64,000 bases of DNA from Anoplopoma fimbria (taxonomy: Eukaryota; Chordata; Actinopteri; Perciformes; Anoplopomatidae), in the NCBI RefSeq assembly GCF_027596085.1, contig NC_072457.1:1135965-1199964 (forward strand). The letters are read 5' to 3'. How positions within the stretch are numbered: position 1 is the first letter of the stretch; each line of letters opens with the position of its first letter. Positions 11,983 to 26,623 of the stretch are shown one piece after another. The notes under the pieces are model-generated. The model had not been told where the DNA came from. It ran no database searches and was given only the letters and a program-made list of their open reading frames with translations. The position numbers were made by a program, and so were the translations under genes.

Positions 11983-13099
11983 TTCGACATACTATACCAT
12001 GACCTTTTTTTCTACTTTTTTCGACATACTATACTATGACTTTTTTTATTTTTTCCGACATACTATACTATGACTTTTTTTATTTTTCGACATACTATAC
12101 TATGACTTTTTTAAATATTTTTTCGACATACTATACTATGACTTTTTTACATACTATACTTGACTTTTTTCGACATACTATACTATGACTTTTTTTTTTC
12201 GACATACTATACTATGACTTTTTTTCTACTTTTTTTCAACATACTATACTATGACTTTTTTAAATATTTTTTCGACATACTATACTATGACTTTTTTAAA
12301 TATTTTTTCGACATACTATACTATGACTTTTTTCGACATACTATACTATGACTTTTTTAAATTTTTTTCGACATACTATACTATGACTTTTTTTTTTACA
12401 TACTATACTATGACTTTTTTTCGACATACTATACTATGTTTTTTCGACATACTATACTATGACTTTTTTACCATTTTTCGACATACTATACTATGACGTT
12501 TTTAAATATTTTTTCGACATACTATACTATGACTTTTTTTTTTTTTCTACTATACTGATGACTTTTTTTTCGACATACTATACTATGACTTTTTTTATTT
12601 TTTCGACATACTTACTATGACTTTTTTTCGACATACTATACTATGACTTTTTTTCGACATACTATACTATGACTTTTTTCGACATACTATACTATGACTT
12701 TTTTGACTTTTTTCACATACTATACTATGACTTTTTTAGAGACTTTTTACATACTATACCATGACTTTTTTTCTACTTTTTTCGACATACTATACTATGA
12801 CTTTTTTTCGACATACTATACCATAACTTTTTTTTCTACTTTTTTCGACATACTATACTATGACTTTTTTAAATATTTTTTCGACATACTATACTATGAC
12901 TTTTTTACCATTTTTCGACATACTATACTATGACGTTTTTAAATTTTTTTTCGACATACTATACTATGACTTTTTTCGACATACTATACTATGACTTTTT
13001 TTTCTACTTTTTCCGACATACTATACTATGACTTTTATTTCGACATACTATACTTTGACTTGTTGCGACATACTATACTACGACTGTTTTTGACTTTTT

Positions 13100-13246
13100 C
13101 AACATGGAAAACTACAACAAAGACATAGCTTAATGGGTAGAGAGCCGGTCTCATGGGCCTAAACTAAGTTGATCCTAGTTCAAATCCCATATACGTCAAG
13201 TATGTTGAAAAAGTGTCATGTTTAATTAATGCATTATGCATAGCAT
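13100..13246 (+). repeat. tRNA-like cassette 4
   Basis: A-box at 13126, CAT loop, intact B-box, with ATACGTCAAGT after the B-box. Confidence 0.8.
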
Positions 13247-14320
13247 TTCGACATACTATACCATGACCTCTTTTTCTACTTTTTTCGACATACTATACTA
13301 TGGCTTTTTTCGACATACTATACTATGACTTTTTTAAATATTTTTTCGACATGCTATACTATGACTTTTTTTACTATACTATTTTTTTCCGACATACTAT
13401 ACTATGACTTTTTTCCGACATACTATACTATACACTTTTTTTTCTACTTTTTTACTATACTGTTTTTGACTTTTTCAACATTTTTTCGACATACTATACT
13501 ATGACTTTTTTAAATATTTTTGATCCTACATACTATACTATGACTTTTTTAAATATTTTTTCGACATACTATACTATGATTTTTGACATACTATACTATG
13601 ACTTTTTTAAATATTTTTTCGACATACTATACTATGACTTTTTTTCGACATACTATACTATGACTTTTTTAAATATTTTTTCGACATACTATACTATGAC
13701 TTTTTTACCATTTTTCGACATACTATACTATGACTTTTTTAAATATTTTTTCGACATACTATACTATGACTTTTTTTCCATTTTTCGACATACTATACTA
13801 TGACTTTTTTTTCGACATACTATACTATGACTTTTTCGACATACTATACTATGACTTTTTTTTCGACATACTATACTATGACTTTTTTTCGACATACTAT
13901 ACTTGACTTTTTCGACATACTATACTATGACTTTTTTACCATTTTCGACATACTATACTATGACTTTTTTTACCATTTTTCGACATACTATACTATATAT
14001 GACTTTTTTTTTCTATTTTTTCGACATACTATACTATGACTTTTTTCGACATACTTAACTTTTTTCGATTTTTCGACATACTATACTATGACTTTTTTTT
14101 TCGACATACTATACTATGACTTTTTTACCATTTTTTTCGACATACTATACTATGACTTTTTTTATTTTTTCGACATACTATACTATGACTTTTTTTCGAC
14201 ATACTATACTATGACTTTTTTTTCTACTTTTTCCGACATACTATACTATGACTTTTATTTCGACATACTATACTTTGACTTGTTGCGACATACTATACTA
14301 CGACTGTTTTTACTTTTTTT

Positions 14321-14446
14321 CGAAAACTACATACAATGACATAGCTTTTAGAGAGCCGGTCTCATGGATACTAAACTAAGTTGATCCTAGTTCATATACG
14401 GCAAATATGTGGGAAAAGTGTCATGTTTAATTAATGCATTATGCAT
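14321..14446 (+). repeat. tRNA-like cassette 5, degenerate
   Basis: A-box damaged (TAGCTTTTAGAG) and B-box lost (CTAGTTCATATACGG). The variant CATGGATACTAAAC and the lost B-box link it to cassettes 11, 15 and 19, which open the higher-order repeats. Confidence 0.7.
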
Positions 14447-14681
14447 TTTTCGACATACTATACCATGACTTTTTTTTCTACTTTTTTCGACATACTATAC
14501 TATGACTTTTTTTATTTTTTCGACATACTATACTATGACTTTTTTACCATTTTTTTTCGACATACTATACTATGACTTTTTTTTCTACTTTTTCCGACAT
14601 ACTATACTATGACTTTTATTTCGACATACTATACTTTGACTTGTTGCGACATACTATACTACGACTGTTTTTGACTTTTTT

Positions 14682-14828
14682 CAACATGGAAAACTACAAC
14701 AAAGACATAGCTTAATGGGTAGAGAGCCGGTCTCATGGGCCTAAACTAAGTTGATCCTAGTTCAAATCCCATATACGGCAAATATGTGGGAAAAGTGTCA
14801 TGTTTAATTAATGCATTATGCATAGCAT
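14682..14828 (+). repeat. tRNA-like cassette 6
   Basis: Intact A-box (14708), CAT loop and B-box. It lies 366 bp after cassette 5, the short spacing also seen after cassettes 11, 15 and 19. Confidence 0.8.
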
Positions 14829-15113
14829 TTCGACATACTATACCATGACCTCTTTTTCTACTTTTTCCGACATACTATACTATGACTTTTTTTAAACATA
14901 CTATACTATGACTTTTTTCGACATACTATACTATGACTTTTTTTCTACATACTATACTATGACTTTTTTTACTATACTATGACTTTTTTTCCGACATACT
15001 ATACCATGACTTTTTTTCTACTTTTTTCGACATACTATACTATGACTTTTTTTCGACATACTATACTTTGACTTGTTGCGACATACTATACTATGACTGT
15101 TTTTGACTTTTTT

Positions 15114-15190
15114 CAACATAAAACTACAACAAAGACATTTTTAGTTCAAATCCCATTTTTGGAAAAGTGTCATGTTCAATTAATGCATTA
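15114..15190 (+). repeat. tRNA-like cassette 7, remnant
   Basis: Only AACTACAACAAAGACAT, the B-box GTTCAAATCCC (15143) and the 3' part remain. The A-box is gone, as in cassettes 13, 17 and 21, which hold the same place in the other higher-order repeats. Confidence 0.65.
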
Positions 15191-16245
15191 TTTTTCGACA
15201 TACTATACTATGACTTTTTTCCGACTTACTATACTATGACTTTTTTTTTTAAATTCGACATACTATACTATGACTTTTTTTTTCTGCCTTTTCCGACATA
15301 CTATACTATGACTTTTTTTACCATTTTTCGACATACTATACTATGACTTTTCTTTCTACTTTTTCCGACATACTAAACTGTCTTTTCGACATACTATACC
15401 ATGACTTTTTTTTTTTTTCGACATACTATACTATGACTTTTTTTTAACTTTTTTTTCAACATACTATACTATAACTTTTTTTCTGTTCAACATAATATAC
15501 TTTGACTTTTTTAATGCTATACTACACTTTTCTTTCTACTTTTTGACATACTAAACTGTTTTCTTTTTTCGACATACTATACTATGACTTTTTTTTTTTT
15601 TTTTTAATCGACATACTATACTATGACTTTTTTCGACAGACTATACTATGACTTTTTTTTCGACATACTATACTATGACTTTTTTATACCATGACTTTTC
15701 TTTCATACTATACTATGACTGTTTTTACTATATCATGACTTTTTTTTTTTAAAAATCGACATACTATACTATGACTTTTTTTGCAACACTGACTTTTTTG
15801 ACATACTATACTATGACTTTTTTACAGACTATACCATGACTTTTTTTCTACTTTTTCCACTACTAAACTGACTTTTTTTTCGACATACTATACTATGACT
15901 TTTTTTTTCGACATACTATACTATGACTTTTTTTTTACTGCATTTTTCGACATACTATACTATGACTTTTTTACATACTATTTTTTTTTCGACATACTAT
16001 ACCATGACTTTTTTTTCTACTTTTTCCGACGTACTATACTGTCTTTTTTCGACATACTATACTATGACTTTTTTTTTTTTTTAAATCGACATACTATACT
16101 ATGACTTTTTTTTCTAAAAATCCGACATACTATACTATGACTTTTTTTCTACTTTTTCCGACATACTATACTATGACTTTTATTTCGACATACTATACTT
16201 TGACTTGTTGCGACATACTATACTACGACTGTTTTTGACTTTTTT

Positions 16246-16392
16246 CAACATGGAAGACTACAACAAAGACATAGCTTAATGGGTAGAGAGCCGGTCTCAT
16301 GGGCCTAAACTAAGTTGATCCTAGTTCAAATCCCATATACGGCAAATATGTGGGAAAAGTGTCATGTTTAATTAATGCATTATGCATAGCAT
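16246..16392 (+). repeat. tRNA-like cassette 8
   Basis: A-box at 16272, CAT loop and B-box intact. One substitution in the leader (TGGAAGACTAC). Confidence 0.8.
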
Positions 16393-17409
16393 TTCGACAT
16401 ACTATACCATGACCTCTTTTTCTACTTTTTTCGACATACTATACTATGACTTTTTTAAATATTTTTTCGACATACTATACTATGACTTTTTTACCATTTT
16501 TCGACATACTATACTATGACTTTTTTTTTCGACATACTATACTATGACTTTTTTCGACATACTATACTATGACTTTTTTTTCCTTTTTTCGACATACTAT
16601 ACTATGACTTTTTTAAATATTTTTTCGACATACTATACTATGACTTTTTTTCATTTTTTTCGACATACTATACTATGACTTTTTTATCATTTTTTTAGAC
16701 ATACTATACTATGACTTTTTTTTACTTTTTTCGACATGCTATACTATGACTTTTTTTTACCATTTTTCGACATACTATACTATGACTTTTTTTCGACATA
16801 CTATACTATGACTTTTTTTCGACATACTATACTATGACTTTTTTTTACCATTTTTCGACATACTATACTATGACTTTTTTACCATTTTTCGACATACTAT
16901 ACTATGACTTTTTTTTACCATTTTTCGACATACTATACTATGACTTTTTTCGACATACTATACTATGACTTTTTTACCATTTTTCGACATACTATACTAT
17001 GACTTTTTTAAATATTTTTTCGACATGCTATACTATGACTTTTTTATCATTTTTTAGACATACTATACTATGACTTTTTTTTACTTTTTTCGACATACTA
17101 TACTATGACTTTTTTTCGACATACTATACTATGACTTTTTTTCGACATACTATACCATAACTTTTTTTTCTACTTTTTTCGACATACTATACTATGACTT
17201 TTTTAAATATTTTTTCGACATACTATACTATGACTTTTTTACCATTTTTCGACATACTATACTACGACTTTTTTAAATATTTTTTCGACGTACTATACTA
17301 TGACTTTTTTTTCTACTTTTTCCGACATACTATACTATGACTTTTATTTCGACATACTATACTTTGACTTGTTGCGACATACTATACTACGACTGTTTTT
17401 GACTTTTTT

Positions 17410-17545
17410 CAACATGGAAAACTACAACAAAGACATAGCTTAATGGGTAGAGATCCGGTCTCATGGGCCTAAACTAAGTTGATCCTAGTTCAAATCCCAT
17501 ATGTGGGAAAAGTGTCATGTTTAATTAATGCATTATGCATAGCAT
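17410..17545 (+). repeat. tRNA-like cassette 9
   Basis: A-box at 17446, CAT loop and B-box intact; GAGATCCGG in place of GAGAGCCGG. No ATACGGCAA insert. Confidence 0.8.
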
Positions 17546-18082
17546 TTCGACATACTATACCATGACCTCTTTTTCTACTTTTTTCGACATACTATACTAC
17601 GACTTTTTAAAATATTTTTTCGACATACTATACTATGACTTTTTTTCGACATACTATACCATAACTTTTTTTTCGACATACTATACTATGACTTTTTTAC
17701 CATTTTTCGACATACTATACTATGACTTTTTTTTTTCGACTACTTTTTTTTTTTTACGACATACTATACTATGACTTTTTTACCATTTTTCGACATACTA
17801 TACTATGACTTTTTTAATATATTTTTTTTCGACATACTATACTATGACTTTTTTACCATTTTTTGACATACTATACTATGACTGACTTTTTTACGACATA
17901 CTATACTATGACTTTTTTCGACATACTATACTATGACTTTTTTTTATACTACTTTTTCCGACATACTATACTTTGACTTTTTTTTCTACTTTTTCCGACA
18001 TACTATACTATGACTTTTTTTCGACATACTATACTATGACTTGTTTTCGACATACTATACTATGACTGTTTTTGACTTTTTT

Positions 18083-18204
18083 CAACATGGAAAATACAAC
18101 AAGGACATAGCTTTGGGTAGATACTATGGGCTAAACTAAGTTGATCCTAGTTCAAATCCCATATGTGGGAAAAGTGTTTTTAATAAATGCATTATGCATA
18201 GCAT
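18083..18204 (+). repeat. tRNA-like cassette 10, degenerate
   Basis: A-box eroded (TAGCTTTGGG) and the anticodon region shortened (TACTATGGGC). The B-box GTTCAAATC is intact. Confidence 0.7.
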
Positions 18205-19116
18205 TTCGACATACTATACCATGACCTCTTTTTCTACTTTTTTCGACATACTATACTATGACTTTTTTTTTCGACATACTATACTATGACTTTTTTTTCC
18301 GACATACTATACTATGACTTTTTTTCGACATACTATACTATGACTTTTTTACCATTTTTCGACATACTATACTATGACTTTTTTTTCGACATACTATACT
18401 TTGACTTTTTTTTTCGACATACTATACTATGACTGAAATTTTTTTCGACATACTATACTATGACTTTTTTACCATTTTTCGACATACTATACTATGACTT
18501 TTTTAAATATTTTTTCGACATACTATACTATGACTTTTTTCTCTACTTTTTTTCGACATACTATACTATGACTTTTTTCGACATACTATACTATGACTTT
18601 TTTCGACATACTATACCATAACTTTTTTTCTACTTTTATCGACATACTATACTATGACTTTTTTATATATTTTTTTCGACATACTATACTATGACTTTTT
18701 TTCGACATACTATACTATGACTTTTTTACCATTTTTCGACATACTATACTATGACTTTTTTACTATTTTTCGACATACTATACTATGGCTTTTTTCGACA
18801 TACTATACTATGACTTTTTAAAATATTATTTCGACATACTATACCATAACTTTTTTTTCTGCTTTTTCCGACATACTATACTACGACTTTTTTAAATATT
18901 TTTTCGACATACTATACTATGACTTTTTTACCATTTTTTTTACATACTATACTATGACTTTTTTATATATTTTTTTCGACATACTATACTATGACTTTTT
19001 TTCGACATACTATACTATGACTTTTTTTCCGACATACTATACTATGACTTTTATTTCGACATACTATACTTTGACTTGTTGCGACATACTATACTATGAC
19101 TGTTTTTGACTTTTTT

Positions 19117-19258
19117 CAACATGTAAAACTACAACAAAGACATAGCTTAATGGGTAGAGAGCCGGTCTCATGGAACTAAACTAAGTTGATCCTAGTTCAA
19201 ATATACGGCAAACTATGTGGGAAAATGTCATGTTTAATTAATGCATTATGCATAGCAT
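19117..19258 (+). repeat. tRNA-like cassette 11
   Basis: A-box at 19143 intact; variant CATGGAACTAAAC; the B-box region runs into ATACGGC early. Opens a higher-order repeat. Confidence 0.75.
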
Positions 19259-19525
19259 TTTTTACCATTTTTCGACATACTATACCATGACCTTTTTTTC
19301 TACTTTTTTCGACATACTATACTATGACTTTTTTAAATATTTTTTCGACATACTATACTATGACTTTTTTACCATTTTTCGACATACTATACTATGACTT
19401 TTTTACCATTTTTTCGACATACTATACTATGACTTTTTCGACATACTATACTATGACTTTTATTTCGACATACTATACTTTGACTTGTTGCGACATACTA
19501 TACTACGACTGTTTTTGACTTTTTT

Positions 19526-19672
19526 CAACATGGAAAACTACAACAAAGACATAGCTTAATGGGTAGAGAGCCGGTCTCATGGGCCTAAACTAAGTTGATC
19601 CTAGTTCAAATCCCATATACGGCAAATATGTTGCAAAAGTGTCATGTTCAATTAATGCATTATGCATAGCAT
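19526..19672 (+). repeat. tRNA-like cassette 12
   Basis: A-box at 19552, CAT loop and B-box intact. 409 bp after cassette 11. Confidence 0.8.
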
Positions 19673-20005
19673 TTTTTTTTCGACATACTATACCATGACC
19701 TCTTTTTCTACTTTTTTCCGACATACTATACTATGACTTTTTTTTTTGACTTATTTTTTCGACATACTATACTATGACTTTTTTTCCGATATACTATACC
19801 ATGACTTTTTTTTCTACTTTTTTCGACATACTATACTATGACTTTTTTACCATTTTTCAACATACTATACTATGACTTTTTTCGACATACTATACCATGA
19901 CTTTTTTTCTACTTTTTCCGACATACTATACTATGACTTTTATTTCGACATACTATACTTTGACTTGTTGCGACATACTATACTACGACTGTTTTTGACT
20001 TTTTT

Positions 20006-20113
20006 CAACATGGAAAACTACAACAAAGACATAAGTTGATCCTAGTTCAAATCCCATACACGGCAAGTGTGTTGGAAAAGTGTCATGTTCAATTAATGCA
20101 TTATGCATCGCAT
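20006..20113 (+). repeat. tRNA-like cassette 13, A-box deleted
   Basis: GACATA joins directly to AGTTGATCC, removing the A-box and anticodon region (about 40 bp). The B-box at 20045 is kept. It ends TATGCATCGCAT, a CG variant shared with cassettes 17 and 21. Confidence 0.8.
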
Positions 20114-21261
20114 TTCGACATACTATACTATGACTTTTTTTCCGACTTACTATACTATGACTTTTTTTTTTTTAAATTCGACATACTATACTATGACTTT
20201 TTTTTCTGCCTTTTCCGACTTACTATACTATGACTTTTTTTTACCATTTTTCGACAGACTATACCATGACTTTTTTCTACTTTTTCCGACGTACTAAACT
20301 GTCTTTTGTTCGACATACTATACTATGACTTTTTTTTACTTTTTTTCAACATACTATACTACGACTTTTTTTTAACTTTTTTTCAACATACTATACTATA
20401 ACTTTTTTTTCTGCCTTTTCCGACATAATATACTTTGACTTTTTTTCGACATGCTATACTACGACTTTTCTTTCTACTTTTTCCGACATACTAAACTGTC
20501 TTTTGTTCGACATACTATACTATGACTTTTTTTTTTTTTTTAAATACGACATACTATACCATGACTTTTTTTTCGACAGACTATACTATGACTTTTTTTT
20601 TTTCGACATACTATACTATGACTTTTTCGACAGACTATACCATGACTTTTTTTCTACTTTTTCCAACGTACTAAACTGTCTTTTTTTCGACATACTATAT
20701 CATGACTTTTTTTTTTTTTAAATCGACATACTATACTATGACTTTTTTTCGACATGCAACACTGACTTTTTTGACATACTATACTATGTCTTTTTCGACA
20801 GACTATACCATGACTTTTCTTTCTACTTTTTCCAACGTACTAAACTGTCTTTTTTTCGACATACTATATCATGACTTTTTTTTTTAAAAAATCGACATAC
20901 TATACTATGACTTTTTTTCTGCCTTTTCCGACATAATATACTTTGACTTTTTTTCGACATACTATGCTTTGACTTTTTCGACAGACTATACCATGACTTT
21001 TCTTTCTACTTTTTCCGACGTACTAAACTGTCTTTTGTTCGACGTACTATACTATGAATTTTTTTTTTTTTTTTTAAATCGACATACTATACTATGACTT
21101 TTTAAAAAAAAAAATCGACATACTATACTATGACTTTTATTTCGACATACTATACTATGACTTTTATTTTATTTCGACATACTATACTATGACTTTTATT
21201 TCGACATACTATACTTTGACTTGCTGCGACATACTATACTACGACTGTTTTTGACTTTTTT

Positions 21262-21408
21262 CAACATGGAAAACTACAACAAAGACATAGTTTAATGGGG
21301 AGAGAGCCGGTCTTGTGGGCCTAAACTAAGTTGATCCTAGTTCAAATCCCATATACGGCAAGTATGTTGGAAAAGTGTCATGTTTAATTAATGCATTATG
21401 CATAGCAT
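21262..21408 (+). repeat. tRNA-like cassette 14
   Basis: A-box changed to TAGTTTAATGG (21288; still fits TRGYNNANNNG). Anticodon-position bases TGT. B-box intact. Confidence 0.78.
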
Positions 21409-22520
21409 TTCGACATACTATACCATGACCTCTTTTTTTTACTTTTTCGACATACTATACTATGACTTTTTTAACATACTATACTATGACTTTTTTCGAC
21501 ATACTATACTATGACTTTTTTACCATTTTTCGACATACTATACTATGACTTTTTTTTTCGACATACTATACTATGACTTTTTTTTTTCCATTTTTAAATG
21601 ACCGACATACTATACCATAATACTATGACTTTTTTTTTTTTCGACATACTATACTATACTTTTTTCGACATACTATACTATGACTTTTTTAAACTTTTTT
21701 TCGACATACTATACTATGACTTTTTTTTTTTTTCGACATACTATACTATGACTTTTTTAAATTTTTTTCGACATACTATACTATGACTTTTTTAATATAT
21801 TTTTCGACATACTATACTATGACTTTTTTTCGACATACTATACTATGACTTTTTTCGACATACTATACTATGACTTTTTTATACTATGACTTTTTTACCA
21901 TTTTTCGACATACTATACTATGACTTTTAAATTTTTTTCGACATACTATACTATGACTTTTTTACCATTTTTCGACATACTATATGATGACTTTTTTTTC
22001 GACATACTATACTATGACTTTTTTTCATTTTTTCGACATACTATACTATGACTTTTTTTCGACATGTTATACTATGACATTTTTTCGACATACTATACTA
22101 TGACTTTTTCGACATACTATACTATGACTTTTTTACCATTTTTCGACATACTATACCATAACTTTTTTTCTACTTTTTTCGACATACTATAGTATACTAT
22201 GACTTTTTTTTCTACTTTTTTCGACATACTATACTATGGCTTTTTTCGACATACTATACCATAACTTTTTTTTCGACATACTATACTTTGACTTTTTTTC
22301 GACATACTATACTATGACTTTTTTTTACCATTTTTCGACATACTATACTATGACTTTTATTCATTTTTTCGACATACTATACTATGACTTTTTTTCGACA
22401 TACTATACTATGACTTTTTTTTTCTACTTTTTCCGACATACTATACTATGACTTTTATTTCGACATACTATACTTTGACTTGTTGCGACATACTATACTA
22501 CGACTGTTTTTGACTTTTTT

Positions 22521-22660
22521 CAACATGGAAAACTACAACAAAGACATAGCTTAATGGGTAGAGAGCCGGTCTCATGGAACTAAACTAAGTTGATCCTAGT
22601 TCATATACGGCAAATATGTGGGAAAAGTGTCATGTTTAATTAATGCATTATGCATAGCAT
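22521..22660 (+). repeat. tRNA-like cassette 15
   Basis: A-box at 22547; CATGGAACTAAAC variant; B-box lost (CTAGTTCATATACGG). Opens the next higher-order repeat. Confidence 0.75.
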
Positions 22661-22920
22661 TTCGACATACTATACCATGACCTTTTTTTCTACTTTTTTC
22701 GACATACTATACCATGACTTTTTTAAATATTTTTTCGACATACTATACTATGACTTTTTTACCATTTTTTCGACATACTATACTATGACTTTTTTACCAT
22801 TTTTCGACATACTATACTATGACTTTTTTTTTTCGACATACTATACTATGACTTTTATTTCGACATACTATACTTTGACTTGTTGCGACATACTATACTA
22901 CGACTGTTTTTGACTTTTTT

Positions 22921-23067
22921 CAACATGGAAAACTACAACAAAGACATAGCTTAATGGGTAGAGAGCCGGTCTTGTGGGCCTAAACTAAGTTGATCCTAGT
23001 TCAAATCCCATATACGGCAAATATGTGGGAAAAGTCTCATGTTTAATTAATGCATTATGCATAGCAT
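22921..23067 (+). repeat. tRNA-like cassette 16
   Basis: A-box at 22947, TGT loop, B-box intact, 400 bp after cassette 15. Shares GTCTCATG and the downstream ACCGAGACC variant with cassette 20. Confidence 0.8.
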
Positions 23068-23370
23068 TTCGACATACTATACCGAGACCTCTTTTTCTAC
23101 TTTTTTCCGAAATACTATACTATGACTTTTTTTCGACATACTATACTATGTCTTTTTTTTCGACATACTATACCATGACCTTTTTTTCTACTTTTTTCGA
23201 CATACTATACTATGACGTTTTTCGACATACTATACTATGACTTTTTCGACATACTATACTATGACTTTTTTTCTACTTTTTCCGACATACTATACTATGA
23301 CTTTTTCTTCGACATACTATACTTTGACTTGTTGCGACATACTATACTACGACTGTTTTTGACTTTTTTT

Positions 23371-23479
23371 TTAACATGGAAAACTACAACAAAGACATAA
23401 GTTGATCCTAGTTCAAATCCCATACACGGCAAGTGTGTTGGAAAAGTGTCATGTTCAATTAATGCATTATGCATCGCAT
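23371..23479 (+). repeat. tRNA-like cassette 17, A-box deleted
   Basis: Same deletion junction (GACATA to AGTTGATCC) and same ATGCATCGCAT ending as cassette 13. Confidence 0.8.
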
Positions 23480-24615
23480 TTTTCGACATACTATACTATG
23501 ACTTTTTTTTTTCGACTTACTATACTATGACTTTTTTTTTTAAATTCACATACTATACTATGACTTTTTTTTCTGCCTTTTCCGACTTACTATACTATGA
23601 CTTTTTTTTACCATTTTTCGACAGACTATACCATGACTTTTCTTTTTACTTTTTCCGACGTACTAAACTGTCTTTTGTTCGACATACTATACTATGACTT
23701 TTTTTTTTAAATTCGACATACTATACTATGACTTTTTTTTACTTTTTTTCAACATACTATACTATAACTTTTTTTCTGCCTTTTCCGACATAATATACTA
23801 TACTTTGACTTTTTCGACATGCTATACTACGACTTTTCTTTCTACTTTTTCCGACATACTAAACTGTCTTTTGTTCGACATACTATACTATGACTTTTTT
23901 TTTTTTTTTAAATCGACATACTATACCATGACTTTTTTCGACAGACTATACTATGACTTTTTTTTTTCGACATACTATACTATGACTTTTTCGACAGACT
24001 ATACCATGACTTTTTTTCTACTTTTTCCAACGTACTAAACTGTCTTTTTTTCGACATACTATATCATGACTTTTTTTTTTTTTAAAAAAAATCGACATAC
24101 TATACTATGACTTTTTTCGACATGCAACACTGACTTTTTTGACATACTATACTATGTCTTTTTCGACAGACTATACCATGACTTTTCTTTCTACTTTTTC
24201 CAACGTACTAAACTGTCTTTTTTTCGACATACTATATCATGACTTTTTTTTTAAAAAAATCGACATACTATACTATGACTTTTTTTCTGCCTTTTCCGAC
24301 ATAATATACTTTGACTTTTTTTCGACATACTATGCTTTGACTTTTTCGACATACTATACCATGACTTTTTTTTCTACTTTTTCCGACGTACTATACTGTC
24401 TTTTTTCGACATACTATACTATGAATTTTTTTTTTTTTCGACATACTATACTATGACTTTTTAAAAAAAAAAATCGACATACTATACTATGACTTTTATT
24501 TCGACATACTATACTATGACTTTTATTTCGACATACTATACTATGACTTTTATTTCGACATACTATACTTTGACTTGTTGCGACATACTATACTACGACT
24601 GTTTTTGACTTTTTT

Positions 24616-24762
24616 CAACATGGAAAACTACAACAAAGACATAGCTTAATGGGTAGAGAGCCGGTCTTGTGGGCCTAAACTAAGTTGATCCTAGTTCAAA
24701 TCCCATATACCGCAAGTATGTTGGAAAAGTGTCATGTTCAATTAACGCATTATGCATAGCAT
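24616..24762 (+). repeat. tRNA-like cassette 18
   Basis: A-box at 24642, TGT loop, B-box intact. Ends with ATTAACGCATTATGC, the variant also found in cassette 1. Confidence 0.8.
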
Positions 24763-25649
24763 TTCGACATACTATACCATGACCTCTTTTTCTACTTTTT
24801 TCGACATACTATACTATGACTTTTTTTCGACATACTATACTATGACTTTTTTACCATTTTTCGACATACTATACTATGACTTTTTTAAATATTTTTTCGA
24901 CATACTATACTATGACTTTTTTCCGACATACTATACTATGACTTTTTTTCGACATACTATACTATGACTTTTTTTCGACATACTATACCATAACTTTTTT
25001 TTCTACTTTTTTCGACATACTATACTATGACTTTTTTAAATATTTTTTCGACATACTATACTATGACTTTTTTAAATATTTTTTCGACATACTATACTAT
25101 GACGTTTTTCGACTACTATACTATGACTTTTTTAAATATTTTTTCGACATACTATACTATGACTTTTTTTTCACATACTATACTATGACTTTTTTTCGAC
25201 ATACTATACTATGACTTTTTCGACATACTATACTATGACTTTTTTACCATTTTTCGACATACTATACCATAACTTTTTTTTTTTTTTTCGACATACTATA
25301 GTATACTATGACTTTTTTTCTACTTTTTTTTTCGACATACTATACATACTATACTATTTTACTTTTTTCGACATACTATACCATAACTTTTTTTTCTACT
25401 TTTTCCGACATACTATGCTATGACTTTTTTCGACATACTATACTATGACTTTTTTACCATTTTTCGACATACTATACTATGACTTTTTTAAATATTTTTT
25501 CGACATACTATACTATGACGTTTTTCGACATACTATACTATGACTTTTTTTTCTACTTTTTCCGACATACTATACTATGACTTTTATTTCGACATACTAT
25601 ACTTTGACTTGTTGCGACATACTATACTACGACTGTTTTTGACTTTTTT

Positions 25650-25789
25650 CAACATGGAAAACTACAACAAAGACATAGCTTAATGGGTAGAGAGCCGGTC
25701 TCATGGAACTAAACTAAGTTGATCCTAGTTCATATACGGCAAATATGTGGGAAAAGTGTCATGTTTAATTAATGCATTATGCATAGCAT
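25650..25789 (+). repeat. tRNA-like cassette 19
   Basis: A-box at 25676; CATGGAACTAAAC variant with lost B-box. Opens the third consecutive higher-order repeat. Confidence 0.75.
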
Positions 25790-26055
25790 TTCGACATACT
25801 ATACCATGACCTTTTTTTCTACTTTTTTCGACATACTATACTATGACTTTTTTAAATATTTTTTCGACATACTATACTATGACTTTTTTACCATTTTTCG
25901 ACATACTATACTATGACTTTTTTACCATTTTTCGACATACTATACTATGACTTTTTTTTACCATTTTTCGACATACTATACGATTACTTTTTTTTCGACA
26001 TACTATACTTTGACTTGTTGTGACATACTATACTACGACTGTTTTTGACTTTTTT

Positions 26056-26202
26056 CAACATGGAAAACTACAACAAAGACATAGCTTAATGGGTAGAGAG
26101 CCGGTCTCATGGGCCTAAACTAAGTTGATCCTAGTTCAAATCCCATATACGGCAAATATGTGGGAAAAGTCTCATGTTTAATTAATGCATTATGCATAGC
26201 AT
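26056..26202 (+). repeat. tRNA-like cassette 20
   Basis: A-box at 26082, CAT loop, B-box intact, 406 bp after cassette 19. Confidence 0.8.
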
Positions 26203-26521
26203 TTCGACATACTATACCGAGACCTCTTTTTCTACTTTTTTCCGAAATACTATACTATGACTTTTTTTCGACATACTATACTATGACTTTTTTTCCGACA
26301 TACTATACCATGACTTTTTTTCTACTTTTTTCGACATACTATACTATGACTTTTTTTAAATGACTTTTTTCGACATACTATACTATGACTTTTTTTTCAA
26401 CATACTATACTATGACTTTTTTTTCTACTTTTTCCGACATACTATACTATGACTTTTATTTCGACATACTATACTTTGACTTGTTGTGACATACTATACT
26501 ATGACTGTTTTTGACTTTTTT

Positions 26522-26623
26522 CAACATGGAAAACTACAACAAAGACATAAGTTGATCCTAGTTCAAATCCCATATACTGTGTTGGAAAAGTGTCATGTTC
26601 AATTAATGCATTATGCATCGCAT
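26522..26623 (+). repeat. tRNA-like cassette 21, A-box deleted
   Basis: Third copy of the GACATA/AGTTGATCC deletion type, with ATGCATCGCAT ending. Confidence 0.8.

Larger units (their letters stand above)
14342..17445 (+). repeat. Higher-order repeat unit I (3.10 kb)
   Basis: Cassettes 5-8 with spacings of 366, about 430, about 1,134 and 1,174 bp. Order: B-box-less type, intact, A-box-less remnant, intact. The same order and similar spacings recur in units II-IV, so this is the oldest recognisable copy. Confidence 0.6.
19143..22546 (+). repeat. Higher-order repeat unit II (3.40 kb)
   Basis: Cassettes 11-14 with spacings of 409, 479, 1,257 and 1,259 bp. The stretch after cassette 13 holds a distinctive satellite subtype: CGACAGACTATACC, GTACTAAACTGTC and CTGCCTTTTCCGACATAATA. 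Confidence 0.75.
22547..25675 (+). repeat. Higher-order repeat unit III (3.13 kb)
   Basis: Cassettes 15-18 with spacings of 400, 451, 1,244 and 1,034 bp. Same cassette order and same CGACAGAC subtype block as unit II. Confidence 0.78.
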
